A stretch of 46,911 nucleotides of DNA from Motiliproteus sp. (GCA_026196225.1 JAPHRD010000130.1:1-46911); one strand, 5' to 3'; positions 1 to 7,121 are shown, counted from the first letter of the stretch. Translations and numbers: made by a program. Notes: generated by a model not told the origin, from the letters alone.

Positions 1-30
1 ACTATCGGCGAAAGTGAGCTGGTGATCCAT
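1..30 (-). CDS. IS5 transposase, N-terminal 10 residues (runs off the window)
   Basis: The ATG at 30-28 opens MDHQLTFADS, which matches the very conserved N-terminus of IS5-type DDE transposases (remembered form M-S-H-Q-L-T-F-A-D-S-E-F). The rest lies outside the window, so integrity of the catalytic DDE domain cannot be judged. Confidence 0.8.
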   Translation of the reverse strand, partial: MDHQLTFADS

Positions 31-93
31 CGAGCATTCCCCAAATCATGAAGGTAAGGATTATCTCATGCCAGGGACTTAATCACAGGATCC
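1..93 (-). mobile_element. IS5-family insertion sequence, left end only
   Basis: The window starts inside an IS5-like element read on the minus strand. Its outer end is at 93. The minus-strand terminal sequence GGATCCTGTGATTAAGTCCC resembles the remembered IS5 end (starts GGA, ends AAGTCCC, 14 of 20 positions agree by eye). It is followed by a leader similar to that of IS5 and then the transposase start. The adjoining bases 94-97 are CTAG, which fits the CTAR 4-bp target of IS5. Only this end is visible, so the second copy of the target duplication cannot be checked here. Confidence 0.85.
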
Positions 94-233
94 CTAGTCT
101 GATAGCATTCCGGGTGCAATTTAAAATAACCATTGGTGACTTCTTGGCTGATTGCATCCATATCCCTTTGCAGGCGAATCAAACCCGCCCCGGAGATAGG
201 CTTTATAAGTTCTGATTTAGAGGGTTGATCCAT
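94..233 (-). pseudogene. Small gene truncated by the IS5 insertion
   Basis: A reading frame starts at ATG 233, 10 bases behind the stop of the ABM-domain gene, so the two were probably co-transcribed. About 46 residues (beginning MDQPSKSELIKPISGAG) are native. The frame then enters the IS end at 93 and stops at 66-68 after 9 IS-encoded residues. The product is not recognised. The target CTAG at 94-97 lies inside the codons that follow Q45. The remainder of the gene should sit on the far side of the IS, beyond the window. Confidence 0.6.
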
Positions 234-243
234 GACACTCTCC

Positions 244-543
244 CTAGTGTGTGATCAGATCAAAGTAACGAATCTTAGTCTGGCTTGGCACCAGCTTCAG
301 GCCCTTGGGGATATGGCTGTGAGCTTCTTTATAGGTGTGGCCGTGATACCAGGATTCCCAGCTGGCTTGATCTTGCCAATAGGTGATAAGAAGGAACTCT
401 TCTGGTATTTCAATAGGTGTCATCACCTCCATGCGAACAAACCCCGGCGCATCATCCACCAAACCGGGACGATTTTTAAAAGCCTTTTTAACTTCGTCAG
501 CCATTCCGTTGGCGACGGTAAATGTACTGGTCGCGACAAACAT
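244..543 (-). CDS. ABM-domain (antibiotic biosynthesis/heme monooxygenase-like) protein
   Basis: This 99-residue protein has the single alpha/beta dimeric barrel pattern of the ABM family. It has an N-terminal strand FVATSTFTV, then a helix with VKKAFKNRP, the central 'DAPGFVRMEVMTP' segment, and the 'EFLLITYWQDQASWESWYHG' strand-helix that is typical of heme-degrading or quinol monooxygenase-like members. Family members are small cytoplasmic homodimers that act without a dedicated cofactor or bind heme. The substrate cannot be told from sequence. It is the first gene of a short operon whose second gene has been cut by the IS5 element. Length is normal for the family and nothing is missing. 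Confidence 0.8.
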   Translation of the reverse strand: MFVATSTFTVANGMADEVKKAFKNRPGLVDDAPGFVRMEVMTPIEIPEEFLLITYWQDQASWESWYHGHTYKEAHSHIPKGLKLVPSQTKIRYFDLITH

Positions 544-695
544 AGGCGAGTCTCTCTTGCTGATTGCATTAGCCTTACCTAATGATAGTTTACCGTCAAC
601 TTTATTACTGTTTTTTAGAGCTAATATCGAGATGACAGAGTAGCAAAGTCAGCTTTAATTTACTGAAAACCATGCCTCTCCAGCAGACGTTTCAA

Positions 696-770
696 TTAGG
701 AATCTTCGAAGATCAGTACTGCACCAAAACCAACAAAAGCAGCGCCTGTCAGTTTGTTGGATAGATTCAT
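696..770 (-). pseudogene. Possible 3' remnant of a LysE/RhtB-family exporter gene
   Basis: The 420-base stretch 544-963 has no intact gene. Within it, 24 codons on the minus strand (LTGAAFVGFGAVL in the middle, stop at 696) resemble the last transmembrane helix of LysE/RhtB amino-acid exporters, which usually end in an L-x-G-x-x-F/L-I-G-x-G motif. The preceding codons in another frame read 'VVLNR', similar to the LNR that normally precedes this helix, which suggests a frameshift. Nothing else of the gene remains. The resemblance is short and uncertain. Confidence 0.4.
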
Positions 771-963
771 ACCGGTTCAGCACGACGATGCCATCCCCCC
801 TTTTATTCCCAAGCTTTGCTCTTTAATTGGACTGTTCAAAAGCCGTCTTTTTCTTTATATTAGCATTACCTTAATTTAAGAGTGTATAGATAGAATGAAT
901 ACCGATTCCTGTTCCCATACCAATAGCAATCTTCGCTATTGAATACTGGGTGTTCTGCTGCTA

Positions 964-1263
964 TTGCTCACCGTTGTTATGTCCAGATGGCCTGTGCAAA
1001 ACACTAAGGGCATGTCGGTGACTTTTCATAACAGCTCCGAGCAGATGATCGAATCGATAAAGTTGGATTTTGGCAGCGCCGACACCCAGTCCAGCATTCG
1101 GGCACTGCGAATCCCACCAGGACAGGAACGAACCCTATTACTGAACCACCAACCGGGTATGGGTTTTAATGTGCAGGTTAACTACAAAGGCGGCATGGAA
1201 CAAAGCTTCTGCGCTCTGCGGGGGGATAAGGAGAAAGATCCGGTGATAGATCTGAAAATTTAG
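964..1263 (+). CDS. Hypothetical small protein with N-terminal hydrophobic start
   Basis: This is an open frame of 99 codons with a TTG start, and the frame is open back to a stop at 940. The preceding in-frame codons are also hydrophobic (ILGVLLLL), so the native start may have been lost or be unusual. The soluble part has a beta-rich look ('MSVTFHNSSEQMIESIKLDFGS', 'LRIPPGQERTLLLNH', 'GFNVQVNYKGG'), as in small secreted or membrane-anchored domains. I do not recognise the family. No good ribosome binding site is seen before 964; ATG 1012 is an alternative start. Confidence 0.45.
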   Translation: MLTVVMSRWPVQNTKGMSVTFHNSSEQMIESIKLDFGSADTQSSIRALRIPPGQERTLLLNHQPGMGFNVQVNYKGGMEQSFCALRGDKEKDPVIDLKI

Positions 1264-1444
1264 TCAGCCGATTTACGACTCAATCTTGAAGCATTTCACC
1301 CCAACGACCTTTTTTTCCCAATATCACCTCACCAACGCCTTGATTTCATAAGGCCATGCCCTACCCATCAGCAATGGAAACGATCTGGTTTACCCCAGCT
1401 TGGCAAACTACCTCGGAAAACAAATCGCCAAAAAAAGTTAGACG

Positions 1445-1921
1445 CTACTTTAAGTGCCATTTATCTACCGAGATAAAATAGGTCGTAAAGTTTCGGCCCA
1501 GCATTTCTGTTTTTTGAACTTTAGTGGCCAATCGTTTCAAGGCCTTATATTCCGGTCGAGTTTCGAGCAGATGGAACACTATTTGATCGTGCCCTAGTTC
1601 CTTGGCCCAGCGCATTACGGAGCTGAAAATAGAAATCCCAAAGCCCCAAAACTCTTTGGAGATAACAATTGCAATTTCAAAACCATTGTCGTCTGGTTGA
1701 ATGCCACACCACCCTGCAAGTGCTCCGTTGATGGTTACTGCTCGAACACGGCAGCCTGGCATAGAATCTGTGTCGACTTTGCCAATTATCCACTCTCTGA
1801 TGCTATTAGCGTCAAACAATGGATGATCAACCAAGTGTGTTCTCAACGCTTGCTCATTAACGATAGGCAGTAGGTCTTTTGGGTCTACTTGCTCGAAGCT
1901 GACAAATTCTACTTCAGTCAT
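1445..1921 (-). CDS. GNAT-family N-acetyltransferase-like protein
   Basis: The 158-residue product has the outline of a GNAT fold: an N-terminal helix with variable acceptor region, a central beta strand 'RAVTINGALAGWCGIQPDD', the 'FEIAIVISKEFWGFGISIF' strand followed by a helix (the usual acetyl-CoA binding segment), then 'WAKELGHDQIVFHLLETRPEYKALKRLA'. The canonical Q/R-x-x-G-x-G/A pyrophosphate loop is weak here (EFWGFGISIF), so catalytic activity is uncertain. Acceptor unknown. It sits in an accessory region next to small orphan genes, and GNAT proteins are common passengers of mobile cassettes, but no attC site was found beside it. Confidence 0.65.
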   Translation of the reverse strand: MTEVEFVSFEQVDPKDLLPIVNEQALRTHLVDHPLFDANSIREWIIGKVDTDSMPGCRVRAVTINGALAGWCGIQPDDNGFEIAIVISKEFWGFGISIFSSVMRWAKELGHDQIVFHLLETRPEYKALKRLATKVQKTEMLGRNFTTYFISVDKWHLK

Positions 1922-1953
1922 ATCTACCTACTTCCAACGCCATTGCTAATGGA

Positions 1954-2244
1954 CTAGCCATCAATACGCTGATGCACGTGGTAATCACGGAAAGAAATAC
2001 TTTGACCCAGCCTGACTCCTTCATAGGCTGTGGAACAGATATTGGTAAATTCAAAAACATCACCTATCAGGGCTCCGTCTTTACCTAGCCGAATATTTCG
2101 AACATGTACGTTAATCCCCTTGTACAGTAGCGACAAACAGCAATTTTTGTAGTCTGCCTGTGCGCTTAGTTGCGCGCTTTCATTGGGTTTCCCAATTTTG
2201 GACATAGCGGGTTCAAAATCCAATTTGTCGGCATCAGTATTCAT
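1954..2244 (-). CDS. Hypothetical protein, 96 residues
   Basis: The frame is complete (ATG at 2244) and lies 32 bases upstream of the GNAT-like gene on the same strand. A 13-base perfect palindromic element, CCATTGCTAATGG at 1940-1952, lies between them. The C-terminal half (HVRNIRLGKDGALIGDVFEF...) has a small-domain look with alternating hydrophobic residues. It resembles no family I know. It may be co-transcribed with the acetyltransferase. Confidence 0.45.
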   Translation of the reverse strand: MNTDADKLDFEPAMSKIGKPNESAQLSAQADYKNCCLSLLYKGINVHVRNIRLGKDGALIGDVFEFTNICSTAYEGVRLGQSISFRDYHVHQRIDG

Positions 2245-2351
2245 TAGGCTTCTAATCTTAAAATCGTTGAACGTTAGTTAGGGGGCAGATAACTAGCTAT
2301 ACAAAACAATACCCTAAGAACAGTTAACTATAGATCCATCTGTAACCTTAT

Positions 2352-3236
2352 TCATCCAGATGGTTGTTTAGCGTGACTCCACTGTTTAGGTGACTGACCG
2401 TACATTCGCTTGAACTCCCGACTGAATTGAGAAGAGCTGACGTAGCCCACGCCCATAGCCGCCTCGTTCACATTCATTCCGCCGGCAATTTTCATGGCGG
2501 CGCTATTCAGGCGCATAGACTTCACAAACTGGATCGGCGACATGGTGGTAGCCTGTTTGAATTTTCGGTGGAACACGGCCCGGCTCATCCCAACTTGGGA
2601 GGCCATTTGATCGATGGTGACTTTTTCCTCCAGACAGGAAGACAAATACTCAATTGAGCGGGCGATCTCATTGCCCACCCCAAAGGCACGCCTGGCTGAA
2701 TCACCCACCTCGCCGTTTAACACGGCGTAGTACAGCTCCCGAAGCCGACCATCTCCAAGAATAGCCGTATCCTCTGGACTATCTCCCAATTGCAGCAGCC
2801 GTAACAACGCATCACTAAACGCATCATCCCAACTAGCCAGGGCAACCCCCTGGGGGATCGGGCCACCCCTAGGCTTGCGGAAGGCAGCGCTAGAGCTTTC
2901 CATCTCAATAGCCAATTCGGTCATCACTCTGGTATCCAGAGAGATATAAACGCCCAGCAGGGGATTGTCCGGCGAAGCGGCGGGTGTCCCTGCTTCTACT
3001 GGCATCGACATGGAACAACACATGTATTGGCTGCTGCCATAGACATGCCTGTTGCCATCCAAGATGGCTTCCTTAGTCCCACTGACGATAGCAACCACTG
3101 AGGGTTCATATACAGCAGGAGCGCAGCGAACAGGCTCAGTCACTCGGAAGAGTTGCACACCCTTCACCCCGGTCTCCACCAAACCATCTTCGCTGACGTT
3201 GTTTTGAATGAATTGTTTTATCTGCTCTTTGCTCAT
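2352..3236 (-). CDS. AraC-family transcriptional regulator (AraC_N type)
   Basis: This is a 294-residue DNA-binding protein. The N-terminal about 160 residues match the cupin-like AraC_N domain of the type that starts 'VTEPVRCAPAVYEPSVVAIVSG...' and contains 'GTPAASPDNPLLGVYISLD'. The C-terminal about 100 residues hold two helix-turn-helix motifs (VTIDQMASQVGMSRAVFHRKFK and MNVNEAAMGVGYVSSSQFSREFKRMYG). The start is placed at ATG 3236 (MSKEQIKQF), where similarity begins; an upstream ATG at 3257 would add seven residues. It is transcribed away from the short-chain dehydrogenase at 3453. Regulators of this subfamily commonly sit divergent to an oxidoreductase gene that they control, which is the inference here. 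Confidence 0.88.
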   Translation of the reverse strand: MSKEQIKQFIQNNVSEDGLVETGVKGVQLFRVTEPVRCAPAVYEPSVVAIVSGTKEAILDGNRHVYGSSQYMCCSMSMPVEAGTPAASPDNPLLGVYISLDTRVMTELAIEMESSSAAFRKPRGGPIPQGVALASWDDAFSDALLRLLQLGDSPEDTAILGDGRLRELYYAVLNGEVGDSARRAFGVGNEIARSIEYLSSCLEEKVTIDQMASQVGMSRAVFHRKFKQATTMSPIQFVKSMRLNSAAMKIAGGMNVNEAAMGVGYVSSSQFSREFKRMYGQSPKQWSHAKQPSG

Positions 3237-3321
3237 TTTCGCAAAGTAGCACCCCAAAACACAGGATTCAACACATCGATACGAATAGGCAATTAATAGC
3301 GACCATATCGCCTATTTAATC

Positions 3322-3331
3322 TCGATATCGA
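3322..3331. promoter_or_regulatory. Palindrome in the AraC/SDR divergent promoter region
   Basis: The perfect 10-base palindrome TCGATATCGA is centred in the 216-base gap between the divergent AraC regulator and dehydrogenase genes, inside an AT-rich stretch. It could be part of an operator. AraC proteins more often bind direct repeats, so this is only a candidate. Confidence 0.3.
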
Positions 3332-3452
3332 TAGATATAGTTCACTCATACAAGAACACACAGACTCACAAACAACCAGATACTGCTGTATAGCCATTGG
3401 ACGATTTTCCAACGGCGTGGCAACTGAACAGGTACATACAGGAATTTGAACA

Positions 3453-4403
3453 ATGACTAGCAACAATCAATTTGGCCCAAAGGGCTGGACACCAGAACGA
3501 CTCGGCTTCCTCGCAGGCAAAACCTATGTCATCACCGGTGCCAACGCTGGTGCAGGGTTTGAAGCAACGCGGATACTCCTTTCAAAAGGCGCAAAAGTGG
3601 TCATGCTGAACCGCAGCGTCGATAAGTCAATCGCTGCCATCTCAACCCTGAAACAGGAATTTGGCAGCGATGCTGACGTAACTTTCGTGCCCATGGATCT
3701 GGCGGTGCTGGATTCAGTACGGGAAGCGGCTGCAGAGGTCATGGCGAAGGTTTCCAACATTAATGCTCTCATCTGTAACGCAGCCATCGCACAGGTGGTT
3801 AAACAGGAGATCACGGTGGACGGCTATGAAAGCCAGCTGGGTGTAAACCACTACGGCCATTTCCTCCTCTGTGGCTTGCTTTTTGATCGGATCGAAGAAT
3901 CTAAAGGACGTATCGTGGTGGTTGCTAGTGAAGGCTATAAGATGGGACTGAAAACAATCCAGTTTGACGATATGAACTGGGACAAAAACTACCATCCGAA
4001 CAAAACCTACTGTCACAGTAAACTGGCTCAGATGATGTTTGCCTATGAACTACAAAATCGAATAAAAGCAGCAAACAAAAAGGTAAAGGTTTACGTCTGC
4101 CATCCAGGTGCTTCAAACACATCGCTTATCGGTAAAAAAGTCAATTTACCTACGAGGATTACCTGGTTTTTGATGGTAAAAACAGGAATGGTACAAACAG
4201 CCGAACAAGGCTCTTACCCGGAAATCATGTGTTCCACGGAGGATAACCTGAAACAGCGGGCTTATTATGGTCCATCAGGAAGATGGAACTGGGTTGGTCC
4301 AGTCGGCGAATGTAAACTTGAGTCATTCGCTTTGGACCAGGATGTTTTAACAAAACTGTGGACACTCTCTGAACAGGAAACATCCCTGAGCTGGTCGTTG
4401 TAG
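3453..4403 (+). CDS. Short-chain dehydrogenase/reductase
   Basis: This 316-residue SDR has the classical Rossmann start 'TYVITGANAGAGFE' (TGxxxGxG, residues about 28-35), the NAA-type motif 'ICNAAIA', the catalytic-region Ser in 'VVVASEG', and the catalytic pair Y-C-H-S-K (YxxxK) in 'KTYCHSKLAQMMFA'. The C-terminal 'VCHPGASNTSL' follows the family pattern. It most resembles the retinol dehydrogenase/WW-oxidoreductase-like group, which uses NADP(H) on lipophilic alcohols or carbonyls; the real substrate is unknown. It is divergent from and probably controlled by the AraC-type regulator. Confidence 0.88.
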   Translation: MTSNNQFGPKGWTPERLGFLAGKTYVITGANAGAGFEATRILLSKGAKVVMLNRSVDKSIAAISTLKQEFGSDADVTFVPMDLAVLDSVREAAAEVMAKVSNINALICNAAIAQVVKQEITVDGYESQLGVNHYGHFLLCGLLFDRIEESKGRIVVVASEGYKMGLKTIQFDDMNWDKNYHPNKTYCHSKLAQMMFAYELQNRIKAANKKVKVYVCHPGASNTSLIGKKVNLPTRITWFLMVKTGMVQTAEQGSYPEIMCSTEDNLKQRAYYGPSGRWNWVGPVGECKLESFALDQDVLTKLWTLSEQETSLSWSL

Positions 4404-4726
4404 TTCGCGTGTAAGGGAAGAATGAGGGAGTGTCTGAGAACACCTGGTTTTACCCCAATTTGCAGAACGCCTTACGCCTCAATAAATGGCGCAGCTTTGC
4501 TGCGTCTGCCCATACTTCGGTGATAGTGCCACACAACCCGTCACTGAGTTGACCCAAGCATGGGTGCGAACCAAAAGACTACTGTGTGGAATTGACGGGG
4601 AAACCTCGTCAGACACTGCATGGGTTACCGGTCAGAAAGCTAGAACGCCAATGAAAAACTGTAGGGGGTGTTTAAGTATCGTTAATTGCTATGCAAACAA
4701 TGGCAATGAAGGGGAAAAGGTTTCGG
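4404..4726. other. Gene-free stretch with a degenerate attC half-site
   Basis: No convincing gene is seen in these 323 bases. On the minus strand, right behind the gene at 4727-5215, AGCAATTAAC (4690-4681) is the near-complement of GTTATTGCT at 5262-5254 upstream of that gene (one extra T). This is what is expected for the R'' and R' arms of one integron cassette. No matching right-hand core site was found, so the attC is decayed or cut. A small hairpin, GCGCAGC-TTT-GCTGCG, lies at about 4490-4505. Confidence 0.4.
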
Positions 4727-5215
4727 TCAATCGACATCAGTGAGCTGCGACTTTATTTTAGAATGCAGTTCATTCATATTTTCATAATTTTGCAGCGTAA
4801 CGGTTTGTGCGCCAAAAGGTAGCGTCTGGTCTACAAGGACAATTTTCTTTACCTGATTGTTCTCGGTAGTAGCTTTTTTGAACGAGATTTCCGACCAAGG
4901 CGTAACTTTAAAGAAGGAATCATTTTCGAGCTTGCCGAAGTCACTGACCTTCAAGCTGCCCTGATGTAATCCATCCTCTTTAACTTCAAGGGTCATCGCC
5001 TCAAACATCGCGTTGATGCGCCCCTCCGAAGGTTCCATCATCAGGTTAACCGCATAGTAAAGCGCTACCGCCCCACCGACGACCCAGAAAGCAAGCGAAT
5101 CTACAAACAGGCCGACAACCAGCATAGTCGTTATAGTAGAAATAGACCTGATTCTGCGTTGCTTCTTCCTAACGGGATAACTGCGAATCCACTCTTCATC
5201 TATGTGAAAAACCAT
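4727..5215 (-). CDS. Two-helix membrane protein with C-terminal PH/YcxB-like domain
   Basis: The 162-residue product starts with a basic cytoplasmic stretch, has two adjacent membrane spans (about residues 27-44 and 46-60), then a soluble domain with 'MFEAMTLEVKEDGLHQGS...TPWSEISFKKATTENNQVKKIVLVD' that resembles the small YcxB/PH-like domains found in orphan membrane proteins. Function unknown. It is probably the gene of an integron cassette: GTTATTGC (5262-5255) upstream and its near complement at 4690-4681 downstream could be the cassette ends. Confidence 0.65.
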   Translation of the reverse strand: MVFHIDEEWIRSYPVRKKQRRIRSISTITTMLVVGLFVDSLAFWVVGGAVALYYAVNLMMEPSEGRINAMFEAMTLEVKEDGLHQGSLKVSDFGKLENDSFFKVTPWSEISFKKATTENNQVKKIVLVDQTLPFGAQTVTLQNYENMNELHSKIKSQLTDVD

Positions 5216-5255
5216 GTACTACCTTTCAGCGGTTTAATAGAATAATCGAACGTAG

Positions 5256-5390
5256 CAATAACGCTCCAGCGTACGAAGACAGACCCAATTAAGATGACTT
5301 AAGGGCCAATTTCTTACTTCCAGCATATCGCCCGAATGGCGAAATCGATAGAGAGCCCCTGCAAATACGGACCTGTTACCGTTGTTATGG
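5256..5390 (-). repeat. Possible degenerate attC recombination site
   Basis: On the minus strand a CCATAAC core-like heptamer (5390-5384) follows the stop of the gene at 5400, and a GTTATTG core-like heptamer (5262-5256) precedes the next gene. The 135-base spacing is within the range of large attC sites. The inner arms pair poorly, so this may be decayed or a chance match. An open frame of 60 codons spans this stretch and is judged non-coding. Confidence 0.35.
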
Positions 5391-5399
5391 TTTCTCAGT

Positions 5400-5756
5400 T
5401 TACTCTTTAAGTTCACGACGGCTTAACAGCCATGGTAATCCTAGAGCAAATAACACCACGAGCAAAAGCCAGTAATTCGACGAGTTGCCCGTCAGCAAAG
5501 CGTAGCCTACAAAGGTTACAACGATAAAAACAAAGCCAATAATCTTTCTCTTTAGATACAACAACAAGCCAATCACAAAGCATAGATTTAGGCCGGCTTC
5601 AGTTGCTATAGCCACCCAGTCCACGGGGACTCCTTTTGACTCATAGTAGCTGGGACCGGAAAACGGCGCTGCGACAACCGATAGCAGGGAAATGGCAATA
5701 AGCCCCCAAGCAACAATATCGGTTACTTTGAAAAGAAAGTCTTTCGATTTATTCAT
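5400..5756 (-). CDS. Hypothetical membrane protein, four predicted helices
   Basis: The 118-residue protein is mostly hydrophobic, with likely membrane spans near residues 12-30, 47-64, 69-88 and 92-109 and a C-terminal 'SRREL KE' cytoplasmic tail. Small polytopic proteins of this sort are frequent integron-cassette cargo. No family is recognised. It lies in the cassette region on the same strand as its neighbours; the site that should precede it is not recognisable, so this part of the array seems eroded. Confidence 0.6.
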   Translation of the reverse strand: MNKSKDFLFKVTDIVAWGLIAISLLSVVAAPFSGPSYYESKGVPVDWVAIATEAGLNLCFVIGLLLYLKRKIIGFVFIVVTFVGYALLTGNSSNYWLLLVVLFALGLPWLLSRRELKE

Positions 5757-5794
5757 TTTCAGAAAATATAAGATTTACGGAAGTTAGTGGAAGT

Positions 5795-5977
5795 TCAGGA
5801 AGATCTTACAACACTTTCACGTCCCTTTTTAACCCGCATAGCTCGACGACTGTATCCTGTTAGAATCAATAGGGTCTGAACCCATTGATCTGTAGCCGAA
5901 AACCATGAGGCTGAAGCTACCCTGCAATAGTCCCTTTTTAAGATTCCTGGCCCCATATGAATCGGTGTAAATGGCAC
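5795..5977 (-). pseudogene. Frameshifted cassette gene (small membrane/DUF4184-like protein)
   Basis: Behind attC site 5994-6059 a good ribosome binding site (GGAGG) precedes GTG 5977, which opens MPFTPIHMGPGIL. The next residues in another frame read LLQGSFSLMVFG, and the original frame resumes with QTLLILTG. Assembled across the two shifts, this matches a small membrane-protein family I recall from cassettes (MPFTP-HMGPG...LLQGSFSLMVFG...), annotated as DUF4184 or hydrolase-like. At least two frameshifts make it non-functional. No attC is recognisable at its 3' end. Confidence 0.6.
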
Positions 5978-5993
5978 GATACTTCCTCCAGAT

Positions 5994-6059
5994 GCTTAAC
6001 GTCGCCAGCAGCGGCCGCTGCAATGGAGCGAAGCGGCGAGTAGGCTGGCCTTGTTAGTG
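5994..6059 (-). repeat. attC recombination site (cassette B / cassette C junction)
   Basis: On the minus strand this 66-base site runs from the R'' core (CACTAAC, 6059-6053) to the R' core GTTAAGC (6000-5994, a perfect GTTRRRY). Inner arms GCCAGC and GCTGGC pair, and the middle is GC-rich. The R'' core is the exact complement of the first bases of cassette B at 6391-6384 (GTTAGTGC), which is the cassette rule. The recombination point is between 6000 and 5999. Confidence 0.8.
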
Positions 6060-6095
6060 CTTGACGTAAACGCACAATGATTGAATATAAAAGTG

Positions 6096-6353
6096 TTAGC
6101 CATTTTTGTTTTTGACTTCATCCCACACGAAAAACCTAAATGAATTCATCTCACCATCAGTGAGAAGCCTGCTGCTTTTCATTCCCCTATAAGCTGCCGT
6201 CTGAAGGACAGACATGCCAAAAAGTAAAATGTAGAAAGCAAAAATAGCAACGAAGAACTTGGTGAATAGATAGTTCACGAACCTGCTAGCCCCTGCCGAA
6301 TCTAGCAATAAGCCAATATCGGGTGACAAGTAAATATAGCGCTGGTTACCCAT
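6096..6353 (-). CDS. Hypothetical membrane protein (cassette B)
   Basis: This 85-residue product has one strong transmembrane segment (about residues 31-52, FTKFFVAIFAFYILLFGMSVLQ) between a polar N-terminus and a basic C-terminal tail (VWDEVKNKNG). No family is recognised. It is the only gene of a 391-base cassette (6000-6390) bounded by two attC sites whose arms match each other, so expression probably depends on an upstream promoter. Confidence 0.7.
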   Translation of the reverse strand: MGNQRYIYLSPDIGLLLDSAGASRFVNYLFTKFFVAIFAFYILLFGMSVLQTAAYRGMKSSRLLTDGEMNSFRFFVWDEVKNKNG

Positions 6354-6384
6354 GTCTTAGCTCTCATGTAACTGACTCAAATAG

Positions 6385-6474
6385 CACTAACGTCCATGTA
6401 AGCGGGCGCCGGAGCGCCAGCGTAGAGGACCAAAAGCGCAGCTTTTGGCGTTCCGATTGACATGCTTGTTATGA
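6385..6474 (-). repeat. attC recombination site (cassette A / cassette B junction)
   Basis: This 90-base site on the minus strand has R'' TCATAAC (6474-6468), inner arm CATGT, two internal GC-rich hairpins (one GCGCAGCTTTTGG-like, one GGCGCC-centred), inner arm ACATG, and R' GTTAGTG (6391-6385). The stop codon TAA of the cassette A gene lies inside R'', which is common in integron cassettes. R'' with its flank (AATCCTCATAAC) is the exact complement of the first bases of cassette A at 6896-6885. Confidence 0.85.
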
Positions 6475-6882
6475 GGATTTCCCTACATAACTTTTTGCCT
6501 TGGTAATTCTGGATTCCACACTCTCACGTAATTCAGGAGTCGTTATCAGCGGCATGAAGCTCTCTAATTTTTCGATATCATTTGGGAGCTTTTCGGTAAG
6601 CAAAGTTTTCAAGTTACTAAGTGTTTGTGTACTCACGTCTTCCTCCATGGCTTCGATCATGCTGAGGCTCAATGACAGATTGTTTAGTGCACTTAGTGAT
6701 TTGGTTTCATGACAAAGCTGATTGAACTCATCGAGTTTATTCATTCCCTTTAGTGCCATTACCTCAGAACGCTCATGAGAAAAGTATTGGTCAATATAAG
6801 AAAATGACATTCCGGCAATAAAACTGAATACGCACGCGGCGGATACGAAGAAACCTAGTTTGATACTTTTCACGGAGGTCAT
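6469..6882 (-). CDS. Hypothetical membrane-anchored protein (cassette A)
   Basis: The 137-residue product has an N-terminal signal-anchor (about residues 9-30, LGFFVSAACVFSFIAGMSFSYI) and a helical, acidic periplasmic part with leucine-rich heptads (LSALNNLSLSLSMIEAMEEDVSTQTLSNLKTLL, possible coiled coil). No family is recognised. It is the single gene of a 505-base cassette (6391-6895), starts 8 bases after the core site GTTATGAGG and stops inside the next attC. Confidence 0.7.
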   Translation of the reverse strand: MTSVKSIKLGFFVSAACVFSFIAGMSFSYIDQYFSHERSEVMALKGMNKLDEFNQLCHETKSLSALNNLSLSLSMIEAMEEDVSTQTLSNLKTLLTEKLPNDIEKLESFMPLITTPELRESVESRITKAKSYVGKSS

Positions 6883-6889
6883 TTAATCC

Positions 6890-6946
6890 TCATAACATTT
6901 TAATACTGAGCGGGCTCGTTTTGCCCGATTCAGTAAATTGTTAAAA
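6890..6946 (-). repeat. attC recombination site upstream of cassette A
   Basis: This 57-base site on the minus strand runs from R'' TTTTAAC (6946-6940) to R' GTTATGA (6896-6890), the minimal attC length. Between them inner arms ACTGA and TCAGT pair, and a central CGGGC...GCCCG stem closes a short loop. It would be the attC of the cassette that lies before cassette A, whose own start is not seen. Confidence 0.8.
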
Positions 6947-7121
6947 CGCTCGCATGTAGCTGAAGAGAAAAAACTTTTTGGAAACACTTGTCATTCTCCT
7001 CCGATGAAAACGAGCCAGCGTATATATCTTGGAAGGTTGGCGCGGTATTTCTGCACCTGCTGTCCTTAAGGTCTTGATACTGAACTACTCTCTTAATTTT
7101 TTCCAGTACAAAACGAGCCAT
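6930..7121 (-). CDS. Possible small cassette-encoded protein, 63 residues
   Basis: The frame begins MARFVLEKIKRVVQYQDLKD and its stop codon TGA lies inside attC 6890-6946, as often happens for cassette genes. The sequence has no recognisable family and the coding signal is weak. The matching upstream cassette boundary is missing, so it may be the truncated first cassette of the array. Confidence 0.4.
   Translation of the reverse strand: MARFVLEKIKRVVQYQDLKDSRCRNTAPTFQDIYAGSFSSEENDKCFQKVFSLQLHASVLTIY

Noticed and set aside
4486-4743. An 85-codon plus-strand frame in the gap after the dehydrogenase
   Set aside because: No ribosome binding site, odd Cys/Trp-rich composition and a location over a degenerate attC half-site argue against coding.
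5234-5416. A 60-codon minus-strand frame between two cassette-region genes
   Set aside because: It spans a possible attC remnant, has no start signal and no domain.
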